A DNA stretch of 64,000 nt from Astrocystis sublimbata (Eukaryota; Ascomycota; Sordariomycetes; Xylariales; Xylariaceae), in NCBI GenBank assembly GCA_022453515.1, contig JAJNNY010000036.1:306825-370824 (forward strand), read 5' to 3'. A program made the translations under genes and the position numbers. Every line of letters starts with the position of its first letter. The stretch's first letter is position 1. The notes below the pieces were generated by a model. The model was given only the letters and a program-made list of their open reading frames with translations, had not been told where the DNA came from and made no database searches. Positions 37,187-49,311 of this stretch are shown here, piece by piece.

Positions 37187-39449
37187 ATGGACAACACAGC
37201 ACGTGCGCTCGTCACGGCGCACGAGATATACGCCCGTGCGGATCTCGTAACGAAAGAGGGTCGACCCCCGGCCTTCAAAGCCATTGGTATCGGCTTGGCT
37301 GTCGGCTCGGGGCTCTTCATCGGGACGTCGTTTGTGTTGAAGAAGGTCGGATTGCTCAAGGCCAATGAGAAGTATCAACAGGTCGCCGGCGAGGGCTACG
37401 GCTACCTCAAAAATGCCTTCTGGTGGTCCGGCATGAGCTTGATGATTTTCGGCGAGATCCTCAACTTTGTCGCATACGCCTTTACCGACGCTCTTCTGGT
37501 CACGTCCTTGGGAGCCATATCGGTTGTTGTTGCCACCGTGCTCTCTGCCTTCTTCCTCAAGGAACGACTCAGTTTGATCGGCAAAGTTGCATGCTTTCTC
37601 TGTGTTGTTGGAGCCGTCATCATTGTCCTCAATGCCCCCTCCGAATCATCTGTCGCCAACATTCAGGAGATGCAAATGTATGTCATCTCGCCGGGGTTTC
37701 TGTCATATGCAGGTGTGATCATCTTGGCCTCGATATTCCTTGCCTTCTGGGCGGGCCCCCGATATGGCAAGAAGAATATGTTTACGTACATATCCATCTG
37801 CAGCTGGGTCGGAGCCCTGAGTGTAGTTGCCACCCAAGGTTTAGGTGCAGCGATTGTAGCACAGATTGGCGGCGAACAACAGTTCAACCAATGGTTCCTC
37901 TACGTCCTTTTTGTTTTCATCTTAGCAACACTTGCCACTGAAATCGTCTTTCTCAATGTAAGTTCTGACATACCCCCTCTGGCACCGCTGCTAACCAATA
38001 TGTGTCTAGAAAGCGCTGAATCTCTTCAATGCGGCTATGGTGACACCCACATACTACGTTTATTTCACCAGCACCACCATCGTCACATCCGCTGTTCTAT
38101 TCCGAGGTTTCAAGGGAACTGCAATTCAAATTATCACCGTCGTTTTTGGGTTCCTGACCATCTGTTCCGGAGTCGTACTGCTGCAGTTGTCCAAGTCAGC
38201 CAAAGACGTTCCTGATACTGCTGTTTTCGCGGGCGACTTAAACCAAATCCAAACCATTGTTGAGCAAGAGCAACCCGAAACAGAACCGAAGGCCGATGCC
38301 CTACGCGGTACAGCGGCCATTCTGCGCAAGATTTCGAATGCTAGAATTAAGTTTGAGCACGACGAGCTCCAACGCCTGCATCAAGAGAAGGAACAGGAAC
38401 GCCTGGCCACGGTGACCGAGGACGGCCAGCCTCCGCAATACGAGTGGGATGGGCTGCGGCGGAGAAGGACCACCCTGAGTAGCACTAGGAGCCGGCCGTT
38501 CACGGCCCCGAGCCCTGCTCAGACGCCACACCCGCCGTTCGGCCGAACACGTATACTGAGCGACGAAGAGCTTGAGGAGATGGAAAGAGAACGACAGATG
38601 TCACCGGGCGTCCTTTCGAGCATCACAGGCACCATCCGCAACCGCACGCGCAGTGTTTTGGGAAACCGACCGGAGCTCCCGCACCACCAGGACAGGTTAC
38701 ACAGTCAGGAAAGTGTGCCTCCAGTCCCGATGACTCGTATTGCCGTTCCCGGCCAGAAGTACGATGGTGAAATCGACGCACACGACTACGGGTTTCCGTC
38801 GGATGCGATTAAAACCGAGTACGGCGGCGCAGCTAGTGTGCACTCGGGCACCAGCGATCGCCACATACACTTTACCGAGACAACGAAGCCGGGTGGCAGC
38901 ACCTCGTCGCTCGTGCCGCCGACGCCTCCACCGCATGGAGATGGGCCTCACCCAGCACGTCGGCAGTTCTCGTTCCAAAATGTATTCCGTCGGCATCATG
39001 CTGACAGAACACAGGAACAAGCGCTGCCGCCGCCGCTGGAGGAGAATCCACACCGCGAGGGGATGAGAGCGCGAGGATACTCGGACCGGAGCGTCAAGGT
39101 GAAGGATGCGACTGAGGAGGAGAGATTAGGGCTCGTCACGGGCGACTCACATTCGATGCCAGCACTGCCGCGGTATGACGATACATCCGACGACTTGAAC
39201 GATGATGATAACGATGACGATACTTTCGATGATGAGAAGCGAGCGACGGGGTATGGTAGAGTCATTACCAGCAGTCCTCCGCGAGGGGACCACGAGAGTG
39301 AGAGTAGAGCAGCCGGGGAGCCTAGGCCGGAGGATAGCCAAAGATGGGGTCAAAGCCGGCCTCGAAGCAGAGACGACTCACCGCCGCCACCACGGCAGTC
39401 ATATCGTCGAGACGCGCATCGCGGCGGGGACGATGAAGCCTTCCTCTAA
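37187..39449 (+). CDS. NIPA-type magnesium transporter with long disordered tail
   Basis: Exons 37187-37957 and 38010-39449 encode 736 residues. The first about 340 residues are the NIPA/DUF803 fold with about nine hydrophobic helices: GIGLAVGSGLFIGTSFVLKK, NAFWWSGMSLMIFGEILNF, DALLVTSLGAISVVVATVLS, then the KERLSLIGKVACFLCVVGA segment and, across the intron, KALNLFNAAMVTPTYYVYF. NIPA proteins carry Mg2+ in other eukaryotes. The C-terminal about 390 residues are cytosolic-type, charged and Pro/Ser/Arg-rich, with a coiled-coil-like patch (FEHDELQRLHQEKEQERL) and Asp-rich stretches; such tails are common in fungal members. The ATG at 37187 is the first in frame; upstream only a GTG is open. Confidence 0.92.
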
Positions 39450-42021
39450 GCATGAAAATGAGAGATGAGGCACGAGCGAACTTAGGTCTGTTTCTTTGCT
39501 AGCTTTGGAGTCACGAGTGTTACCACTAGCGAATTCGCTGAGGGTATGGGTTCTATCTTACGGACAGACATCTGTTGGGGTATTCAATTCAGTTGTGGAT
39601 ATAGGCAGAGGCTGGATAAACAGAGTAGTGTACATATATATATCAAGGGCAGCTCACTTTTGGGGGTGCACCCTGGCACCAGTTGTATATAGAAGACGTC
39701 AAGGTCACTCGGGCCTTGAAAAGAAGGCGGCGCATCCAGGTCGATCAGTAACGAGTAAATGCTGACACAAGAATTCTTTCGGATCCTTGCTAGGGCTGTC
39801 ATCACAAAAAGCTTGTTCAGACCGATCCCATGGTCGTCCGACTAGTCTAGACGCTTGAGATCTCTTGGCTAAACTAGGACTGGGTCGAGAGGGAGTTGGC
39901 CCATTCGCCCACTCGACGCCACTTCGCGACGAAGTGCCATTCGCTACCAGCTGGACCGGATGCTGCGCCTCTCGTATTGCTTATCTGAGCAATCAAGGCC
40001 AGCCCTTTGGGCGACTAGAAACCTATCCAATTTAGAAACGGAATGCATTACCAAATTATAATAATGCTAAACCATCGACAGCAACAAGCAGCTTCTAAAC
40101 GGCTGCCTATCGAGAGGCTGAGTTCGCAACATCCATCATGGTGGCTGTTGTTGTTATCCCCTGCGCTTCAGTCCATGCCATGGCGACAGGACCGCTAAGA
40201 TGGCGATGATGATGCTGTGGGCCAGGGAGGGCCAGGCCGTGAGATTGTGTCGTGCTACACAGACGGACAGACAGACGAGAGAGACGTGACAGAGTTTGTC
40301 AAACTGGGCGACGACGAGGTGCTCTGAGTGGCTGGTTCGCCAAGGGGCCTCTCCACCCGTCAAGGGCAGCATCTGATTCTTACTCGTCTAGATGGAGATG
40401 CGACATGGATGTCTCACTTTAGCGATCGTCTTGATCATGTAAGGCTGTACCTTGTCCCCGCAGTAAACAGGCAGGCAATTTGGATATGCTGCTCCTTGAC
40501 TTATTTCCGCTTTGCGCCCATCCGCTTATTGTGCGTGATTACTTTCTACTGCCTGTGTGAGATGCTTATGGGGACGACGGGTGTCATTGATTGATTACCA
40601 CGGCCGTCACGCTCGCAATGGCACATATGTAGCATTCCAGCCATGCAGCTGGTCACGGATGCGTCCAACACACCAACGTTCTATAGTAATGTAGCATCTG
40701 ACCTAAGATGGAACCGACACTGACACAGACACTGACAATGACACACAAGCACGACGGGTCCGATACGGCGTACATGTGCGCCGACCGCAAGATCTCAGTG
40801 GTACCATTTGCGAGCTACGGAACTAGCTTGGTGCTCGGGAACCTAACTTAGAACGAACGATCAGGGCCATGATGAATCTTTTTTTTCTCCTCTCGCGAAG
40901 GGGACCAGGTATCCACCCAGGCCGGTTCTTATCTGCCATGACAGCATGAGGAATACGATGCCGTGCTATGGAAAGAATCCACACGACTAGGCAGCAAGCG
41001 CGCCCATCCATCGTCCTAAGCTGAATTCTGTATTAGCATCTGCTGCAGCTTTGCTTTTGATTTGGCAGCAGGCCCAGATGGTTCCATCCATGCCTGTCAG
41101 CTTTTTGCCAGCCAGCCAGCTGAAGAGTGCGTTCCCCATACGCCCATCCCATGCCATGCCATCCCATGCAGCATGCAATGCACTCAGCAGCACGCCTCAG
41201 AATGCATGGTTGGCCCATTCTAAGCCTGGCCGTAGACGGGCTAGTCCCCGACGGCACCGGTGGATCGTGGGACGGCACCGGGGCTAATTCGGTAGCTTCA
41301 CAGCCAGTTTCAAGCTTGGTGGTGACAATGGACCTCGGGAGATACCTTAGGTAAGGTACCTGAGTGGCAGCTGCGCCTTTTACGTATAGGAAGTACCTAG
41401 TGGGCAGGGGACTCGGCCTCGCCTACGTAGTGAAGGCAGGTACCACCGAGTCGGTAGGTAATGGGCAGAGGTCTAGGTAGGCACGTAGGACAAAGAACAC
41501 AGAGAGAGCGCTCCGGTAGCCCTCGAAATAAGAAGGAGCCCGGAGCCTTCGAACTTGCACGGTACAAGTTTCAGTCATTCTTGTGCTTGCCTCTGTTAAT
41601 CTCAATCTCACACTCTCACTGTTCCCTTCCAATTACCCTTGCTTTGTTGCTTCGAAGTGATAAACGGATAACTGCACTCTTCTCCCGTCATCATGCCACT
41701 CAGGTAGATAGACATCCTCCCGGGTTTTACTCTGTTAGTAACCTGCGTTTGTTGTGGCTGGTTGGTCAACCCTTCGAGGCAAACACGCTTCAAACTCATC
41801 CCTCTCTCCCTTCCCAACACACGCAGGACTCGCAGTAAGCCTTGCACCGAGTCACCTGCTCTAAGAAACCGATCAATCTACTCCGGACGTCACTTCCACT
41901 CGTTTATCACTTTACATACATCGATAGGCGACTTCGGCAAGAACGAAAGAGAGAAGCGGAGCAGGTGCGCGACAACGCAAACAAACACTCTTTCCACGCC
42001 CCCGGCAAGAGCAACAGCATC
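39450..42021. other. Intergenic stretch of about 2.6 kb, probably including a long leader
   Basis: No supported gene. It carries palindromic TACC/GGTA runs near 41340-41465 (CCTTAGGTAAGGTACC and neighbours). The DNA from about 41,560 is CT-rich, like a 5' leader; an upstream ATG-started frame at 41461-41838 lacks any domain. Confidence 0.4.
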
Positions 42022-43766
42022 ATGGGTGCGATACGGCAGTCCAAATGGAGAGAAAACTTCTCCCATGTGTCAATGAGATGGAGAATCAACGACCTACGCC
42101 AGCTGACCCTCCTCGTCCTTCTCACATTCACTGTTTCCTTTCTCCTATTCCAAGCACAGCGCGAGATACGAGGGAAGGCGCATGACGACGCCCTCGATGT
42201 CGCGGACCATAATCATAATCAGGATGGCTCCAGCCCGGAGATAGACGCTGCGAGTCTCAAGATACCGGGACAGTGCACCACTTGGCCCGTCGACACAAAG
42301 GGCAACTACAAGCCGGGATCGCACAACTCGAGCCACACCCTGCAAAGCTTTGCGCCGTTGGGCGGGTGGAAGAAGCCCGAAGGCATCGCGATCAAGGCCC
42401 TGGTCTTCTACGGCCGCAAGAGGACGGTGGACTTCTTAGACTGCTACCTGCAGCAGAACCTAGCCGTCAACGGCGGCTATCTCGACGAGGTCTGGTTCAT
42501 GGTGCACACCAACATCGAAGACGACCTAGATTACCTCGGTGAGCTAGTCGAGCGTAGATCACAGTACCAGATTGTGGCGACTGGCGACTGCGAGGGCTCT
42601 AACTACGCTTGTATGTGGAATAAGGTTGTCGAGGACGACACAATCTACGTCAAAATCGACGATGATATTGTAAGAGAACACTCCTCCGACCTAGGACGTT
42701 AATGAGAGCAGGCACGACATGTCAAATGGTACCAGTAACTTACACGACTGCAGGTCTTCATCCACCCTGATGCGATCCCCCAGCTCGTGTCGACACGGAT
42801 AGCGGAACCTCATCCCTTCGCCATCTCCGCCAACCTGGTCAACAGCCCCTTCACGGGTTACAGACATTACGAAGTCGGCGCGATCCACCCTTTCCTCCCT
42901 GACCCGAACAGCAAGCCTTCACGACGAGCTGGCCAGCTCTGGCGTTCGTCCGACTTCGCTTCGTTCCCCAAAAATAAGGTCCCGACCGACAAGCAAACTG
43001 GCGCGTCTGGCGAGATCACCGAGGAGATCCTGAACAAGCATGTCTTCGCAGACTCTAGCTACGAAGGCCACCCGTGGCTCCTGCTCAATAACGTCCAGAA
43101 GCCGCTTTTGAAGACCCCGATGGGCATCAATCATCTCAGAATGGGGGTCAATGGTGGAGGTGCCTATGGAGCAGCTGTAAGTCCATCCTTACATCCACTG
43201 TCATTTTTCTGTATTCAAAATATGAATTTGCGCTTTAACTGGAATATTTTCCTGTTGACTAACCTAAAACTTTGCAGTGGAAATCGTGGATGATCGCAGC
43301 GCAACAACAGTACTCTCTTCTCCGAAACATCGAACTCGATCAGATGTGGCGATACCACTTCGGCTCACAGATCGCCTACCCCCAAGGCACCAACTCTTCC
43401 GCAGACGAAGCAGCTCTTAAGTTCTACGACCCAGACCACCAGGGCCCAGGAGCCGAGCAGATCTTCGATACGCACTACGTGCGATACAACCTGAACTTCG
43501 TGGCAATGTGGGGACACGACATACAGAAGGCCTTACCGGTCGCCGAAGACGACGAGCAGGACTTCACGGTCACGAAGCCGCAGCAGTTCCAACGTCCATT
43601 CGTCATCGACACCCGCTCGGTCGTCGGACATCTCAGCTTCAACCCCCAGCACGAAGGGATCCGACAGACGGATCTGCTGGACCGGTGGCGGGCCTTCGCG
43701 AACGAAGCTGTCTGCACCGCAAATAATCAGAAGAAGCCGTTCGATTTGCGGTGTCCTGGGTTTTGA
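42022..43766 (+). CDS. Type II membrane glycosyltransferase-like protein
   Basis: Exons 42022-42669, 42754-43176 and 43278-43766 give 519 residues, all joins in phase 0. A short cytosolic N-terminus is followed by one membrane anchor (about 28-43, LTLLVLLTFTVSFLLF), then a Golgi-lumen-type domain. IKALVFYGRKRTVDFLDCYL and YLDEVWFMVHTN look like the start of a GT-A fold, and VKIDDDIVFIHPDAIP carries a DDD motif like the metal/nucleotide-sugar-binding DxD. The remainder is aromatic-rich with NPQHEGIRQTDLLDRWR near the end. I recognise it as a conserved fungal family but cannot assign a CAZy family or donor sugar. The frame upstream of 42022 has only a TTG start. Confidence 0.8.
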
Positions 43767-43939
43767 TATTGAGCGGGTTGGATATGCAACGCGCGTGGCA
43801 GGGAACAACGACGCGATGCGCACCTTGATGCTTTGTAATACGACTTCTAGTATATGATAACGTTCATGACATTGATGCATGCACGGCTAGCATTGGTGAT
43901 TAAGAGACTTGCACGAGACTGGGCTGTGATCGTTGGACT

Positions 43940-44359
43940 ATGTACGACTTTGGCGGCGGATGCATACATGACGATGACGATCTTGGCACGGAGCATATGT
44001 TCTTCATCCTTGATGCCTTGCTTAGACGCCTACGTGATTTCGATGCTTTGCCAGCCTTAGCTGAGATAGAATTGAGCTTCTCTTCTGGCAACTATAAGAT
44101 GAGTCGAGTTGTCCGGACTGACGCCAAGACTTTCACACTAGGAGTAATAGTACCCTTGCCTTCCTTATACTTCAAAGTCTATACGCGCCACCCACCTGCC
44201 GTGTTCTTAGAGAAACGAGGGCAATCACAACTACCCAGACATCCAGATGCTGTCTTGCACCCTGGTGGCAATGCCAGCTTCCAGCAGTATTTTCAACAAA
44301 TCAATCCGATGCTACAAGACATGCACGTAGTTGCTATCGACTGGATAAGCTCTGAGTGA
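43940..44359 (+). CDS. Possible gene remnant or short protein of unknown function
   Basis: A 139-residue frame with a true ATG at 43940, just downstream of the glycosyltransferase-like gene. The translation has a more protein-like mix than most stray frames: amphipathic stretches (FFILDALLRRLRDFDALPAL, EIELSFSSG) and an ordered end (NPMLQDMHVVAIDWISSE). No signal, membrane segment or known motif is seen. It could be the C-terminal piece of a decayed gene, a genuine small protein, or chance. Confidence 0.3.
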   Translation: MYDFGGGCIHDDDDLGTEHMFFILDALLRRLRDFDALPALAEIELSFSSGNYKMSRVVRTDAKTFTLGVIVPLPSLYFKVYTRHPPAVFLEKRGQSQLPRHPDAVLHPGGNASFQQYFQQINPMLQDMHVVAIDWISSE

Positions 44360-44738
44360 CCTTTGGTGCTTCCGTTCCTTCGTCATCCGTTTTCAGATCT
44401 GAGACTTGCGTAGCGGTACGCATGTGCCACGATGACGCATACTCTAAAACATGTCTAGCTTTAGAGAGCTATGACATGCAACATCTCACGAATCACTCAT
44501 CGTATGGTTTGTCGATGAGACAAAACGTTACGCAGTCTACCTGTCACGCCTGTATACCTGTTGGTAGGTGAGACATAGCAAGTACCTCATTTGAGTCCTT
44601 GCGAAGTATATTCCCAGCACACGTTCAAAACTCAGGCAACACCATGTGTTCAAGGCCGGATCACACACATGAATAATGTCGTAGAGAATGGATGTTTGAA
44701 CACACAATACTTATCTATCTATCTAAGTAACTATCGTT
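44360..44738. other. Intergenic stretch
   Basis: Nothing recognised. It is the 3' flank of the N-acetyltransferase. Confidence 0.35.
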
Positions 44739-45882
44739 CTATACCAATTCGGTCCTCCACCCCTTAACAGCGCCCCTCTCCTCCTCGGTGAGCCTAATAT
44801 CAAAGTACTTCTGCAGCGCAGCAACCCTCTCCTCCTCAGTCTTACACTCGGCCACAACCTTCGTCTTGCCCCCTAGATTCTCCTTAATCGTGCCATTGAC
44901 CATATACCGCTTTCCGTAGATCTCTTCCTTCCCATCGCTATCGCGCGCGCGGCGCAGGAACTTGATGGCAATGACCGTCTTGGTCTGCCACGACCGCGGA
45001 TCCGTGCTCGCGTAGACGTTGACGACCTCCCAGTCGTTGGGCATGAACTCGACCATGGTAAAGGCGTAGAACGGGTTCCAGGGCACCTCTTTCTCTTTCC
45101 CATCAACATTCAGATTCTGATACTCGTAAATCCACAACTTGGCCTCCTCGGTCCGCTTCGTCTGCGTCGGCACCCAGCCCCTGACGAGCCGGATCTGCTG
45201 CGTCCCGATATTCGCATGCACGCGCCCATCCTCCAGCGGCATCGGGAACGTCGCGCAGTCCCCTCCAAAGGCGATGTCCACGTGATATTTTTCTCCTGGC
45301 GCGAATTCAACGATGGAGACGATGTGCACCCAGCCTGGGAAATCGCCCGCCGGCACCCCGCCCTCGCGAAGCCGCGTGCGCACGCCGACTGTGTAGGCGT
45401 CGAAGCCGAGCCCGAGGAGCATGTGGTTGTATAAGATGGCGTTCTCCACTTCAGCCGGCTGGAGTCAGTATTTTGCCTCTTATTTACAGTATTGAAAAAA
45501 AAAGAAGCTCGTGAGGCAAGAACTACATAGGAGCAGAATGGATACCTGTTTTAGGGAAATTTATGCCTCCGACATTTTACTAAGGGGAGGGGGTGGACTA
45601 CGGGGAATGGGTAGGTAGGTACATACTGCAGTACCCCCCGCGGCCGCGGGCGTTGCCGACGATCTTGTCGAAGAGATGCTGCGGGTTGAGGTCCACGCGG
45701 TGGCTTGGGTTGTAGTGGATGGCGAGGTTCTCGTAGGGCACGGCTGCCAGCATGTAGGTGTGTAAGGTGCGCAGGAGGTCGTAGGTTGGGGGCGCGTGGT
45801 GGTATTCGGCGGGGAGTTGGATGTAGGTGAGGAATTGGTCGATTTGCGAGCGTGTGTAGACTGATGCTGTTGGGGGAGGCAT
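44739..45882 (-). CDS. Arylamine N-acetyltransferase
   Basis: Minus-strand exons 45882-45627 and 45448-44739 encode 321 residues. The catalytic triad of the NAT family is visible: Cys in RGRGGYC|MEN (the intron falls one base after the Cys codon and splits the following Met codon), His in GWVHIVS and Asp in YHVDIAFGG. VPYENLAIHY in the N-terminal part is also typical. The enzyme moves an acyl group from CoA to arylamines or hydrazines. In some plant-associated Fusarium species related NATs detoxify host benzoxazolinones, but no such neighbouring genes are seen here. The 178-bp intron is longer than others in the window. Confidence 0.93.
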
Positions 45883-46048
45883 TTTGAGATGGGTATTAAG
45901 ACCTGGTGGTCGAGGGGATGAAAGGGTGTATGTATCTAGGTAGTCACGAGAATGAAATTATGGGACGGGCTTTTGAAACTTTGAGTTCTTCTTTATTGGA
46001 ATACTCTCATTGTAAGTTTGTGTAGGTAGTTATCACGGGGTGGTGAGT

Positions 46049-46079
<31 letters not shown>

Positions 46080-46973
46080 GTTGCATTGCTGCCCACCGAA
46101 GTGAGTCAAGGTCGCGATCACGACATCGCGTAGGCGACATATGGGCTCCGGCGCCGGACGCTGACCTACCGACGTTAGCAACCAAAGCCGAGATGGTAGC
46201 GGTTCGGGACGCGGAGCTGGGGTTGGTGAGATGCAGGGCTCAAGACACGTTAGTTGCGTCCGTTTTTCTCAAATATCCGTGCGGGTTCCTCCCTCATTTT
46301 GCATTTAGGGTCCTCATCACCGAATTCAAACCATATTCAAACACACTCATGGTAGGTACGATTAGGTATGAGATAAACTTGCGATGAACTAACTGTATGA
46401 ACTGCCCCCTGACTGTACTTACCCGCTGCTGCAAACGCTCACAGCCCCGCCATCTGCACTAGGTTAGCGCGAATAGGTACGTGTAGGTAGTCTAGCGTTA
46501 CTGCCCAAATGGCAATTCGAGGAATACCCCGCTATCACCCCGCCTTCACCGCCTTCTTTCCCAGTCCTCTGGTGCAATAGGGGACCTGTCGCCTGGCAGG
46601 TCTCGGCCCATGGAGCGTCCTCTTCTCCAGCTCACCTGTCTGGGCCTGTCCGCCTGGCTCTTGGCCTCTTTTCCCTTACGTTGCACTTGGAGCAGCCCGC
46701 CCGGACCCCACTCCCATACAGAATAGACGAGGCTCGAACTTTTTGCCCTTGATCCTGATTCTTGATTTACACTTCCAACCGGGGAGAACCGAAACTTCGA
46801 GAATATTCTCGTTCATTTTCCCATCCTACCTAGATACCCTTTTCTCCTTTTCGATCCTGATTATTTCGCAGCCCCCAAGTGCTGTTTCCTCTCGCTATTC
46901 CTCTCTAGCTTCTTCGCCTTTGACATCTGCTTTCCCCGCCATCTAGACTAGCAGATACCACTCACTCGTAGCT
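45883..46973. other. Divergent intergenic region, NAT / SGT2
   Basis: About 1.1 kb between two divergent genes. It contains a GATA microsatellite and a CT-rich leader before SGT2. No coding frame is supported. Confidence 0.45.
46050..46079. repeat. (GATA)n microsatellite
   Basis: About seven tandem GATA units, in the NAT upstream region. The motif also presents multiple GATA-factor core sites. Confidence 0.9.
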
Positions 46974-48145
46974 ATGGTACGTTCCCAACATTGTATTCCA
47001 GTTAGATCTCTGCCATCTTAAACAAACTAACCAGATGTGCCTTGTGACAACCACAGACCACAACCTCGAAGCAGCGCCTCGCGCTGGCCATCTGCGACTT
47101 CCTGTCGACCTCGCTCGAAGATGGCACCCTGTCCTCCGCCGACGACAAAGACAGCATCGACGTCGCCATCAACTGCATCGCCGAGAGCTTCAAAGTCGAC
47201 CCGGCCGACAAGACGGCCGTCCAGTCCGCCATCGGCACCCAGAACCTCATGCAGATCTACGGCGTCTACGAGAAACTGAAAGCCTCCGGAAAAGGTTCCT
47301 CCTCGTCAGCCCCTGATGTCGCCGCCCCCAAACTCCCCACCGACGAAGAGAAGACGCGCGCCGAGGACCTCAAGGTCCAGGGCAACAAGGCCATGACCTC
47401 CAAGGACTACTCCCGCGCCATTGAGTACTACTCGCAGGCCCTGACCCTATACCCGGGCAACGCCATCTTCCTGTCCAACCGCGCCGCCGCCTACAGCGCC
47501 GCCCGGGACCACGACAGCGCGCGTGCCGACGCCGAGGCCGCCGTCGCCGTCGACCCCAACTACACCAAGGCCTGGTCGCGCCTGGGCCTCGCCCGCTTCG
47601 CCCTCGGCGACGCCCGCGGCAGCATGGAGGCCTACAGCCAGGGCATCGAGTACGAAGGCAGCGGTGGCTCCGACGCCATGAAGAAGGGCTTTGAGACGGC
47701 GCGGCGCCGCGTCCAGGAGCTCGAGGCCGAGCACGACCCCATCGCGCGCGGTGTCAACGCCGGCGTCGGCGCCGCTACCGGTGGCAGCGGCATGCCTGAC
47801 CTAGGCTCTCTGGCCAGCATGTTCGGCGGTGGTGGTGGTGGCGGCGGTGCAGGTGGAAACGGCGGCGGCGGCGGCATGCCCGATCTCAGCTCCATCATGA
47901 ACAACCCCATGTTCGCCAGCATGGCCCAGAACCTCATGCAGAACCCCGAGATGATGCAGAATCTGATGAGCAACCCGCGCCTGCGCGAGATGGCCGACCG
48001 CTTCACCTCGGGCGGCGGCATGCCTGACATGTCCCAGCTCATGAACGACCCCAACGTCGCCGACATGGCGCGGAACTTCATGGGAGGCAGTGGTGGCGGC
48101 GCCGGCCGCGGCGCCGGTGGTGCACCGGGCTCTGGTGCGCAATAG
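46974..48145 (+). CDS. SGT2: Small glutamine-rich TPR co-chaperone SGT2/SGTA
   Basis: The first coding exon is only the ATG (46974-46976); GTACGT follows at once, and exon 2 runs 47057-48145, giving 363 residues. Exon 2 begins in frame with [20 protein letters not shown], the SGTA N-terminal homodimerisation domain. A linker leads to three TPR repeats (about 95-200, including EDLKVQGNKAM, KDYSRAIEYYSQAL and FLSNRAAAYSAA), then a Gly-rich segment and Met/Asn/Pro-rich repeats (NNPMFASMAQNLMQNPEMMQ) that form the hydrophobic client-binding region. Sgt2 hands tail-anchored proteins to the GET pathway in the cytosol. The next in-frame Met is at 47249 and would delete the dimer domain, so the ATG-only exon is strongly preferred. 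Confidence 0.92.
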
Positions 48146-49311
48146 TGAATGAATGAACACCCTCTCGGCGCTAGGCCTAGCCAGTTTGGCAAACCTATAT
48201 GGTATCGGACGGATAAGCCCAGCAGCCAGGCGTTCGGTCATCAAGGGAGAAAGGAGCATAAGCGCGATCAAATCCAGCTGGAAGAGGCTGGAAGGGCAGA
48301 AACTTGGCCGCACTCCATATTGCTTGTTGTGTTGTCATTCTTCCACAAAGAAGATCTGGGGCTGGAGTTTCTCACAACAAGCATCATCAACATCAAACAT
48401 CTTTTAAAAATGACGACGCTTCGGAAATGAGCGCTCCGATAATGAATTCTTAGACCACGCACGTTAGTTACGAGTTACGATGCTCGATGCTTTTGATAGA
48501 AATTGAGCATTGAGTTCTGTCATGTAGTATGATTTATAAATGGACGTGTTTAATAAGCCTAAGCTCAACATGATAGCAGATAGACTGATTTAAGTAAGTT
48601 TCACATAATCGGGTACTGACTTTGACATAATCACGACGAAGAGTCGTGGCTCTAAATAAGCCCCGTAGAGCCAGAGTGATGTTTTCACCTGCATCATGAT
48701 CGAATCAAATAGTGAAAAATATATGCATCAATTATTAAGGACAGGACAAGCTCACATCCCTGATGGCACTTGATTTAATGTTCCCAATAGGGTTCTGTAT
48801 TGTCTGTTATGTTCGTTCGTTCGTGACCAATCTAATTTTCTATTTTTGCCAAAAGAGAGAAAGAAAGCGAGCCTATCTTGTCTATGTCGCATCTACCAAT
48901 CCGCAGCCGTCATACGCCAGAAGGAAGGTAAAATATGACCAGACGGGGCTGATACGTAGTAGACCTTGCTATCATACAGTAATTGTGCCGAGCCACTCAA
49001 TGCGTGATGCCCTGGTGAAATTCTTTTGGTGTAAGGTGGAAAAAAAAACTTGTATATCTTCATGTTGCATTTTGCTTCGAATCGAGTCATCATCATGTCG
49101 TGAGTAATATGTTTGGGCACAATCTTGACATGCTGTCGTACAAATACAGTCCCAGAAAAAAAGAGGGTAGAGGAAACCATCAGAGGCTGATGCATAAGCA
49201 CCTCCTCTCACCAAAATCGCGGCCAAATGTGCGTCACATTAAAAGACAAAGGTTGAAATAGAACATGTTAGAAAGCAGAATAGGAAATCACACCACTTTA
49301 CTTCGGCCTGT
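48146..49311. other. Intergenic stretch between convergent genes
   Basis: AT-rich 3' flanks of SGT2 and the ABC transporter. Short A/T runs only; no supported gene. Confidence 0.4.
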
